The notes under the pieces were generated by a model, which ran no database searches, was not told where the DNA came from, and saw nothing but the letters and a program-made list of their open reading frames with translations. DNA of 12,295 bases, from assembly GCA_002422985.1 (NCBI GenBank), contig DITZ01000088.1, positions 37,015 to 49,309 on the forward strand, in the 5' to 3' direction. The first letter of the stretch is position 1, and each line of letters starts with the position of its first letter. Both the position numbers and the translations under genes were made by a program. The DNA is from Sphingomonadales bacterium UBA6171. GTDB taxonomy: Bacteria > Pseudomonadota > Alphaproteobacteria > Sphingomonadales > Sphingomonadaceae. This document shows, one piece after another, positions 6,070 to 12,295 of the stretch.

Positions 6070-8682
6070 ATGCAGCGCTTCAAAAACAGCCTCACCAACT
6101 CGGCGAGCGCCTTCGTCCTGGCCTGCACAGCAGTGTCCGTTCCGGCGATGGCACAGGATGCACCAGACAGCGCTCCCGTCGCGGAGGAAGAGCCAGTTGT
6201 AGAAGCAATTGTCGTCACGGCACGAAGGTCTGTTGCGACAGCTGTCGAAACCATAAAGCAGGATGCGCCGGCCATCGTCGACTCGATCACGGCGGAGGAA
6301 ATCGAAAAGACCGCCGACATCACGCTGCCCGAAGCGCTTGAACGAGTCGTCGGCGTCAGTGCGGACGGCTTCTTTTCCTCCAGTGATGCCGGCTATGTAT
6401 CGCTTCGCGGGTTCGACTCCCGCTACAACAGCATGGCGATCGACGGCAATCCGATCTGGTTCAGCAGCCAGAACAACCGCGGCGCGCAGATTGGTATGTT
6501 TCCTTCGGCCATCGTCAAGGAAACCAGCGTCTACAAGACGGTGACGCCGGAACTGGACGGAAACTCCGTCGGCGGACACATCGCGCTGCGGACACTGCGC
6601 GCGTTCGATGGCGGCACCCAGCCCTTTTTCAAGGCGGGCGTGCGGCTTGGAATGCCGGAGCAGGAGAGCCGCATCAGCGACCAGCAGTCCTATCAGGCCT
6701 ACGCGGCAGGCAAGTTCACCTTCGGGCCTGACAACCGCTATGGCTTCGTATTCGGGATCAATCGGCAACACACGGCGGATGCGGACGATATGGGCTCGGT
6801 CAGCGGCTACTCACAAGTGGCCGGTCCGGACGGAAGCCTGATCGACGTCATCAACGGCAATATATTCTCTCGCCGGAGCGCGGTCGACAAGGAAACCAGG
6901 AACACCGCGATCTTCGCAAAGCTTGAAACGCGGATCGAAGACGAGATGTATGCCTTCATCTCGGGCAACCTGTTTGACGAGACCAAGAATTATTACATCC
7001 AGCGCGCCGGTCCGTTCGTCGCGCCCACGGGAAGTCGAACGGTCACGCCGACCGGGCCCGGAACAGCCAGTTTCACCAATGGACAGGGTCAGGTCCGCGA
7101 GTTCGACTATGTCATCGAGCGCAAGGCCAAGGTGCTCGGCGCCGGGCTTAATTTGCGCTTGCTGGACAAGGGCGTGCTGGTCCTTCGCGGCAACTACACC
7201 GACTATGAGAATGATACGCTCACGCGAAACATCGGCGGTGGTTTCCGCCTGTCGAGCTTCAACGGCAGCTATGATATCACCGGCAACACGCCGATTATCG
7301 TGCCGTCCGATCCGAATCTCTACAATGACTCGACGCGATGGACCTTTCTGAACACGGCCAACACGTCGTCCTCGGCAGCCTATCTCCGCTATCAGCCGCT
7401 GCGTGACAAGGTCTACACGTTGGGCGCGACCTTCAACTATAACAACCAGGCCAATGCAGAAGGCTTTGGCGCATCGGCCGGTGTCAATTGGGTGCGACTG
7501 GACAGGACCTTCGATCAGACCCAGGATTTCTATGCCCTGCGGCCGGGCGTCACCCTCAATCTCGCGCAGATCGCCGGTCCCTCGATGGCGAACAATCAGG
7601 CCGCGCTGGGGGATTACAACGCATTTTATGATTTCCTGACAGCCAATGGGAATGTCCGCCGCGACGAGGCGCTGACAACCGACTATACGCTTCGCGAGGA
7701 CATCCTGGCCTTTTATGGTGCGGCCTATTATTCAATCGGCGGCTTCAAGCTGCTCGCCGGTGTGCGATATGAACATACCACGGACGACACCGTTACCGGA
7801 CAGATCGTTTCGGGGGTCAATCAGTCGCTCAGCCGCACCAACAAATATGGCGAGTGGCTGCCCAATCTGCAGGCTTCCTATGACGCCTCGGACCGGCTGA
7901 AGCTGCGGGCTGCCTTCACCAAGACGCTTGGCCGGGCCGATTTCCAGGATTTTGCTCCCGGCGTCACCACGACATTCGATGCGAACGGTGTGACGGTCAT
8001 CAACGGCAGCAATGGCGACATCGACACGCGCGTCTCCACCAACTACGACGCGAGCATCGAATACTATCTCGATGGCGGCCTGCTGGCCCTGGCTGTGTTC
8101 CGCAAGGAACTGGACGGCGAAATCTTCCGGCAGCGGACCGAAGTGACCGACGCCAACGGCATGCTCACCGAAATCCGGACGATCCCGCTCAACAACGGCA
8201 AGGCCCGGGTGACGGGTGTCGAATTGACGGCGAGCAAGCGGCGGCTGGACTTTTTGCCTGCGCCGTTCGATCGCCTCGGGCTAAGCGCCAACTTCACCTA
8301 CATCGACGGCAAGTGGGACGTGGTGTTCACCGATGGCTCGACGCGATCGGTCGGCGGGCTGAGGAACCAGCCCAAGTGGCTCAGCAACGTCCGGCTAGGC
8401 TATGATTTCGGCCCGCTGGACGTGAACCTCAACTATCGCGGCCGCGGCCGGACGTTCACCGGAACATTCGGGACCACGGAGAATAAGGACGTCTACGAAC
8501 GGCCGCAGCATACGCTGGATTTCCAGCTCAACGTAACGCCCATCGAGCGACTCCGGCTTACGTTCGACGCAAAGAACCTGACCAAGTCCTATCGCATCCA
8601 GTCGACGGGGATCGATGATTCGCTGTTCAACTCGCTTGGCCGCGGACGCGAATTCTGGCTCGGACTTCACTTCAAATATTGA
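6070..8682 (+). CDS. TonB-dependent outer-membrane receptor
   Basis: An 870-residue outer-membrane transporter powered by TonB/ExbBD. A Sec signal peptide (about 1-28, VPAMA before QD) is followed by an acidic linker and the TonB box EAIVVTA (45-51). The plug domain (about 55-165) shows DITLPEALERVVGVSAD and SLRGFDSRYNSMAIDGNPI, as in the large Caulobacter/sphingomonad receptor group. The remainder is a 22-strand barrel with alternating aromatic strands, and it ends in FWLGLHFKY, the aromatic C-terminus needed for BAM insertion. This group usually takes up oligosaccharides and other large nutrients rather than only siderophores. AAGGGGG (6054-6060) gives a ribosome-binding site 9 bases before the ATG. 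It is divergent from the ROK regulator and followed by secreted hydrolases, which points to substrate-specific nutrient uptake. The frame is intact. The substrate is not readable from sequence. Confidence 0.95.
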   Translation: MQRFKNSLTNSASAFVLACTAVSVPAMAQDAPDSAPVAEEEPVVEAIVVTARRSVATAVETIKQDAPAIVDSITAEEIEKTADITLPEALERVVGVSADGFFSSSDAGYVSLRGFDSRYNSMAIDGNPIWFSSQNNRGAQIGMFPSAIVKETSVYKTVTPELDGNSVGGHIALRTLRAFDGGTQPFFKAGVRLGMPEQESRISDQQSYQAYAAGKFTFGPDNRYGFVFGINRQHTADADDMGSVSGYSQVAGPDGSLIDVINGNIFSRRSAVDKETRNTAIFAKLETRIEDEMYAFISGNLFDETKNYYIQRAGPFVAPTGSRTVTPTGPGTASFTNGQGQVREFDYVIERKAKVLGAGLNLRLLDKGVLVLRGNYTDYENDTLTRNIGGGFRLSSFNGSYDITGNTPIIVPSDPNLYNDSTRWTFLNTANTSSSAAYLRYQPLRDKVYTLGATFNYNNQANAEGFGASAGVNWVRLDRTFDQTQDFYALRPGVTLNLAQIAGPSMANNQAALGDYNAFYDFLTANGNVRRDEALTTDYTLREDILAFYGAAYYSIGGFKLLAGVRYEHTTDDTVTGQIVSGVNQSLSRTNKYGEWLPNLQASYDASDRLKLRAAFTKTLGRADFQDFAPGVTTTFDANGVTVINGSNGDIDTRVSTNYDASIEYYLDGGLLALAVFRKELDGEIFRQRTEVTDANGMLTEIRTIPLNNGKARVTGVELTASKRRLDFLPAPFDRLGLSANFTYIDGKWDVVFTDGSTRSVGGLRNQPKWLSNVRLGYDFGPLDVNLNYRGRGRTFTGTFGTTENKDVYERPQHTLDFQLNVTPIERLRLTFDAKNLTKSYRIQSTGIDDSLFNSLGRGREFWLGLHFKY

Positions 8683-8706
8683 GCGTCTGGCTTCCAAACA
8701 CGCCTG

Positions 8707-8738
8707 CTGGCCCGATAATCAAGTCACTTTCGGGCCAG
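8707..8738 (+). terminator. 9-bp perfect stem-loop between receptor and MBL genes
   Basis: CTGGCCCGA (8707-8715) and TCGGGCCAG (8730-8738) are perfect reverse complements around a 14-base loop, starting 24 bases after the receptor stop. There is no T-run behind it. It is therefore either a partial or factor-assisted terminator or an mRNA-stabilising hairpin that sets different levels for the receptor and the downstream genes. Confidence 0.5.
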
Positions 8739-8791
8739 TGGGAGCCAATCTGATATCCGGGAAGTCGGGAATTATTTTGAAAGTGTCGGCC

Positions 8792-10117
8792 ATGGTTGAT
8801 CTTTCCCGTAAAATATTACGGCCTCTGGCGCTGATGGCGGCATTTTTGATATATCCAATCTGCGCGGCAGAATCATCGACCAGTGCCACTCCCAATATGG
8901 CCATGGCAACGCCGGAAGCGACAAAAGAGCTGCCGCCCTGGCAGGTGGGGATGCTGGACATTCACCACATCAGCACCGGCAGCGGCAACGCAGCCTATTT
9001 CATCTTCCCGGACGGCACGACCATGCTCCTTGATGCGGGCGATGTCGATCGGGAGGACATGAAGAAAAATGCACCGCTCAAGCTGCTTGATCCCCGACCA
9101 GACAGCAGTCGTCGCGCCGGTCAATGGATCGCGGATTATATCAAGCAGTTCGCGCCAGGAAGGCACGCTTTGAAGCTCGACTATGCACTGGTCTCCCATT
9201 TCCATTCGGATCATTTCGGTCATTTGTCCCCGCGCAGCCCTCTGTCCGGGACGGGTGCCTATCGCCTCACCGGCATCATGGATGTCGCAGAGTTGATCCC
9301 GATCGGGACGTTGATCGACCGCGCCGCGCCTGAATACCGATCGCCCGTCGATCTCAAAGCCTGTCCGCACGGGGCAGATGGCACGCTCGCCAACTATTTC
9401 AATTTTATCGACTATCGTCGCGCGCGCAATGAATATGTTGATGGGCTGCAACCCGGCAGGAAAGACCAGATTGTCCTGCGCTATACACCGCATGACTATC
9501 CGGGCTTCAGCGTCCGCAATGCCGCAGCGAGCGGTGTGCTCTGGACGGGCCGAGAGGCGGAGACGTTCCGGCAGATTCCACCCGGCGCGGTCGACGACTG
9601 CAATTTCAACGAGAACCCGTTCAGCCTCGCCATCAAGCTGAGCTACGGCCAGTTCGACTATTATTCTGGCGGCGACTTGCTCGGCGAAAGGGAGGCGGAT
9701 CAGCCGGGCTGGCGGGACATGGAAACACCGCTTGGTGACACGGTGGGGCCTGTCGATGCAATGACCCTGAACCATCACGGCAATCGGGATGCAACGAACG
9801 CCAACTTCCTTCGCGCCTTACGCCCCCGCGTGATCGTGCAGCAGAGCTGGGTATCCGATCAGCCGGGAGGCGAAGTGGTGCATCGGATGACGTCACGATC
9901 CATCTTTCCCGGTCCGCGCGACATCTTCGCCACCGGCATTCAGCCCGAAACGCGCATCGCGATCGGCCCCTGGATGGAGCGGGCCTATTCCAGCTTCGAC
10001 GGCCATGTCGTGATCCGCGTCGCGCCCGGCGGCGGAAGCTATGAAGTGTTCATTCTCGACGACGCGACCCGTGACCGCGTGGTGAAGCGCCGGTTCGGCC
10101 CCTATGCATCGCAATAG
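8792..10117 (+). CDS. Exported metallo-beta-lactamase-fold hydrolase (ComEC-like MBL domain)
   Basis: A 441-residue protein with a Sec signal peptide (about 1-26, hydrophobic core LALMAAFLI, cleavage near CAA-ES), so periplasmic or secreted. The domain opens MLDIHHISTGSGNAAYFIFPDGTTMLLDAG (54-83), matching the opening of the MBL domain of ComEC/Rec2 proteins (LDVGQGD...LIDaG). Metal ligands are visible: HFHSDH (136-141, the HxHxDH motif), the Asp in YSGGD (D295) and the histidines in LNHHGN (328-329, ComEC-type SHHG). The region about 150-275 is an insertion not found in short MBL enzymes. Substrate could be a phosphodiester or other ester; the phospholipase/phosphatase context favours a phosphodiester, by inference. 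Start chosen at ATG 8792 with GAAAG 8 bases upstream; GTG 8783 is also in frame. Its stop lies 19 bases before the phosphatase start. Confidence 0.85.
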   Translation: MVDLSRKILRPLALMAAFLIYPICAAESSTSATPNMAMATPEATKELPPWQVGMLDIHHISTGSGNAAYFIFPDGTTMLLDAGDVDREDMKKNAPLKLLDPRPDSSRRAGQWIADYIKQFAPGRHALKLDYALVSHFHSDHFGHLSPRSPLSGTGAYRLTGIMDVAELIPIGTLIDRAAPEYRSPVDLKACPHGADGTLANYFNFIDYRRARNEYVDGLQPGRKDQIVLRYTPHDYPGFSVRNAAASGVLWTGREAETFRQIPPGAVDDCNFNENPFSLAIKLSYGQFDYYSGGDLLGEREADQPGWRDMETPLGDTVGPVDAMTLNHHGNRDATNANFLRALRPRVIVQQSWVSDQPGGEVVHRMTSRSIFPGPRDIFATGIQPETRIAIGPWMERAYSSFDGHVVIRVAPGGGSYEVFILDDATRDRVVKRRFGPYASQ

Positions 10118-10136
10118 TCAGACGGGAGCAGGCAAA

Positions 10137-10871
10137 GTGAAATCCTTATCGCGCGCAGCCGTTTTGGCAGCAGCTTTGGCCCTGTGCGGCTGTGCGTCCA
10201 CGCTAGCGCCGATGCCCCTCACCGATGTTCGCAATCAGACCGGCGCGAAGAACGTCATTCTGTTCATCGGCGACGGAATGGGTCTTTCCACAGTCACAGC
10301 GACGCGAATCTATGATGGGCAGTCGCGTGGGCTCGATGGCGAATCCAACATCTTGCCATTTGAGAATTTCCCCGATGTCGCGCTGGTCAAGACCTACAAT
10401 TCAAACCAGCAGGTTCCGGATTCGGCGGGCACCGCATCCGCCATACACACCGGGGTCAAGACGCGTGCGGGCGTGATCGACATCGGCCCCGGCGCTCATC
10501 GCACCGACTGCGCCGAGGCGCTGGCAGCGCAGGTGCTCAATCCGGGCGAACTCGCGGTCGCTCGGGCAAGGCGGTAGGCATCGTCACGACCGCGCGCATC
10601 ACCCACGCCACGCCCGCCGCTGTCTATGCTCATTCTGCTGATCGAGACTGGGAAAATGACCGCGCCATTTCCGATGCCGTTCGCAGCAGCGGATGCAGAG
10701 ACATTGCCTCCCAGCTCATGCAATTTCCGTTCGGACGTGCCGCTCTATGCGACCGGTGCAGCTTCTTCCGCCGTGCATGGCGTGATGGAACAGAATGAAA
10801 TTTTCAACCTCATCACCAGCGCGTTGAACCTATTCGGAAAGAGTTCAAATGGACAAGGCAGGAACAAATAG
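10137..10871 (+). pseudogene. Lipoprotein alkaline phosphatase, frameshifted and internally deleted
   Basis: The N-terminal frame starts at GTG 10137 (GGGAG eight bases upstream) with a lipoprotein signal ending LCGC (lipid-modified Cys about residue 19). It then shows KNVILFIGDGMG (38-49, metal Asp D46) and VPDSAGTASA (93-102, nucleophile Ser96) of PhoA-superfamily alkaline phosphatases. This frame stops at 10575-10577. The homologous sequence continues one frame over from about 10563 (GKAVGIVTTARITHATPAAVYAHSADRDWEND, then CRDIASQL and FPFG to about 10730), consistent with loss of one base. At about 10731-10734 it jumps back to the first frame with DVPLYATGAASSAVHGVMEQNEIF, which in intact enzymes lies at the far C-terminus. 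A large central part with the remaining metal ligands is therefore deleted. Intact members have about 450-500 residues. The remnant overlaps the next gene's start. Confidence 0.88.
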
Positions 10872-12051
10872 CGTCACCGATGCGGGTAGTAGAGCAGCAA
10901 GAGGCAAGTGGCCGAAACCGCTTCAACCGATGAAGCTTTTGATACCACTTCTTGGGCTGATGCTTGTCGGTGCGGCACCCGACGAGGATGCCCGATGCCA
11001 CGAGGATAATCCGCGGATGCGCGTGAGCGACATGCAATATGTCACCACCCACAATGCCTTTCATATCGCACCGGACGAAGCCGTTCTGTCCTTCGTCCGC
11101 AGCACACGGCGTGGGGAATCCGAGAATTGGCCGATCGACAAAATAATTGCGGCCCACAACTACACCCATCCGACGCTCACACAGCAATTGATGATGGGCG
11201 TGCGATCTTTTGAAATCGATGTCCATGATGACCCGTCAGGCGGACGCTTCTCCAAGCCGGACATCTATGACGCCATGCCGCGAGACGTGGTGAATGCCCT
11301 CCCTTCAATCGACCCCTTGAACGACCTGACGAAGCCCGGATTTAAGACATTCCATGAGGTTGATTATGATATGCGAAGCACATGCCTCTTATTCAGGAAT
11401 TGCCTGAAAGAAATTTCGAAGTGGCATAAAGATAATAAACAACATATTCCTATATTTATTCTCATAGAGATAAAAAATGATGTCATTCCTCGGCCTGATA
11501 TCGTCAATAGTAATTCTGTTTGGCACCATCTTCAGAAAGAAATATTGTCAGAATTTTCTCTGGATGACATGATTATTCCCTCCGAAATTGAACAAAATCC
11601 GGTGCGCTGGCCAATATTTGCATCGGCGCGCGGCAAGGTCGTCTTTCTGCTCTTTGACTATGGGCATCGACCCGTAGAACGATATGCCGCATATATCTCG
11701 ACATCCGGCGACCGTGCGCTCTTTCACATAGAAAAAGATGTGGGCGCATTGCGGGCGACATGGCAATCTCGAAACGATCCATCCACGATAGAAAGCGCGC
11801 CATTCATAAAGCCCGGCCTGTTGCTCTACACAAAAGGCGACACAACAGGTGTTCAGGATTTCCCGCGCGCCAAATCTGCCCTTTCGAGTCCGGCAAATTT
11901 CGTCGCTACCGACTTTCTAACGCCGGATACCAGGCGGTCAAACTACAGCCTGTCGATCAACGGCAAATATATCCGGTCGATTTGCGGTCGGAAACAGGGT
12001 GCCCGCAATCAAGCTCGTGCTTCACGCGCCGGGGAAGATGGTCGCCAATAG
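10849..12051 (+). CDS. Exported Ca2+-dependent phosphoinositide-type phospholipase C
   Basis: A 400-residue protein of the PI-PLC-like TIM-barrel group (Ca2+-dependent phosphoinositide-specific phospholipase C, PLC_C1 type), predicted to cleave the head group from inositol-type phospholipids outside the cytoplasm. Visible catalytic pattern: YVTTHNAFH (H68), MGVRSFEIDVHDDP with acidic Ca2+ ligands E122 and D124, a second histidine in FHEVDYD (H169), and ILIEIKND (E207). The C-terminal FVATDFLTPDTR (351-362) is also family-like. The final 20 residues, Arg/Ala-rich, look unrelated and may be read-through beyond a junction. Start: ATG 10849 has GGAAAGAG five bases upstream, but the signal peptide (MKLLIPLLGLMLVGA) begins only at residue 28, so ATG 10930 is an alternative. 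Codons are AT-rich around 11400-11600, unlike the neighbours. It follows the broken phosphatase gene, with overlap. Confidence 0.85.
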   Translation: MDKAGTNSVTDAGSRAARGKWPKPLQPMKLLIPLLGLMLVGAAPDEDARCHEDNPRMRVSDMQYVTTHNAFHIAPDEAVLSFVRSTRRGESENWPIDKIIAAHNYTHPTLTQQLMMGVRSFEIDVHDDPSGGRFSKPDIYDAMPRDVVNALPSIDPLNDLTKPGFKTFHEVDYDMRSTCLLFRNCLKEISKWHKDNKQHIPIFILIEIKNDVIPRPDIVNSNSVWHHLQKEILSEFSLDDMIIPSEIEQNPVRWPIFASARGKVVFLLFDYGHRPVERYAAYISTSGDRALFHIEKDVGALRATWQSRNDPSTIESAPFIKPGLLLYTKGDTTGVQDFPRAKSALSSPANFVATDFLTPDTRRSNYSLSINGKYIRSICGRKQGARNQARASRAGEDGRQ

Positions 12052-12064
12052 CGCAGGTTCCGGT

Positions 12065-12116
12065 TTGCCCTTCGACATTCGCCAGCTTCGCTATGCCGTC
12101 GCGGCGGCCGATTGTG
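12065..12116 (+). pseudogene. Remnant of a LysR-type regulator N-terminus
   Basis: In one frame the DNA reads LPFDIRQLRYAVAAADCG, which resembles the start of the LysR-type winged-helix domain (DIRQLRYFVAVAEEGSFTRAA in consensus form). After the Gly at about 12116 the similarity stops and the frame runs into unrelated residues before a stop at 12181. Only a 5' scrap of a regulator gene remains, consistent with insertion-sequence or transposon debris. The match is short, so chance similarity is not excluded. Confidence 0.4.
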
Positions 12117-12217
12117 GCCAACAGCGGCGTCGCCCGTCGGTCATAATGGACAGCCATAAACGGGATTCTCGATCGCTGTGAGGTGTGATTCAGTCTTTCT
12201 GCGAAGGGAGACTGGTC

Positions 12218-12280
12218 GTGGCGCGTTTCGATTTGAAGGATTTTGAGTGGTCGGTGATCGCGCCTTTGCTGCTGACGTGA
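12218..12280 (+). pseudogene. IS5-family transposase, N-terminal remnant
   Basis: GTG at 12218, preceded by GAAGGGA (12203-12209), opens a frame reading VARFDLKDFEWSVIAPLL. This is the typical beginning of IS5-family (IS427-type) transposases (MARxDLxDxEWxxIxPLLPN). After PLL the expected PNKPRG continuation is replaced by LT and a stop at 12278-12280, so the gene is broken about 50 bases in. The left end of the insertion sequence would lie upstream, around 12177-12195 (GAGGTGTGATTCA). The DNA after about 12272 (TGACGTGACCCCC) probably belongs to something inserted into, or joined to, the element. Confidence 0.65.
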
Positions 12281-12295
12281 CCCCCATTTCTCATC

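Noticed and set aside
6061..6771. Antisense frame of 236 residues over the start of the TonB receptor gene
   Set aside because: It covers the signal peptide, TonB box and plug of an unmistakable receptor; a compositional shadow.
8873..9778. Antisense frame of 301 residues over the MBL hydrolase gene
   Set aside because: The + strand has clear metal-binding motifs and a signal peptide, while the antisense product has no family features.

Overview
The window looks like chromosomal DNA of a GC-rich alphaproteobacterium, most likely a sphingomonad (Sphingomonadaceae). The pointers are a PEPxxWA-CTERM sorting-signal protein, a large Caulobacter/Sphingomonas-style TonB-dependent receptor, the strong GC bias at third codon positions in the left third, and the argC/gamma-carbonic-anhydrase/ccmA housekeeping set. 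The genus assignment is inference, because no rRNA or other taxonomic marker is present.

Left part (1-3437): compact housekeeping block on the + strand. It holds the 3' end of a spermidine-synthase-like methyltransferase-fold gene, argC (arginine biosynthesis), a RimJ/RimL-type GNAT acetyltransferase and a gamma-class carbonic anhydrase. These are joined by very short gaps or ATGA/TGATG overlaps, so they are probably co-transcribed. A tRNA-Pro(GGG) gene on the minus strand and ccmA (haem-exporter ATPase) follow, diverging across only 33 bp. ccmA is not followed by ccmB; the next 283 bp are strikingly AT-rich and carry several dyad symmetries ahead of a small PEPxxWA-CTERM protein gene.

Right part (about 4195-12295): accessory cluster with signs of transfer and decay. 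A minus-strand arm encodes a ROK-family repressor and a truncated MFS permease. A divergent plus-strand arm encodes a TonB-dependent receptor, an exported ComEC-like metallo-beta-lactamase-fold hydrolase, a lipoprotein alkaline phosphatase that is now a pseudogene (frameshift plus large internal deletion), and an exported Ca2+-dependent phosphoinositide-type phospholipase C. Remnants of a LysR-type HTH and of an IS5-family transposase close the window.

Reading the genes together (inference): the cluster resembles a polysaccharide-utilisation-type locus adapted to a phosphorylated substrate. Surface or periplasmic phospholipase C, alkaline phosphatase and MBL hydrolase would release and dephosphorylate a phospho-head group, possibly inositol-type. 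The TonB receptor would import it across the outer membrane, the MFS permease across the inner membrane, and the ROK protein would sense the sugar or polyol. Two of the parts (MFS, phosphatase) are broken in this strain, so the pathway is probably eroding here.
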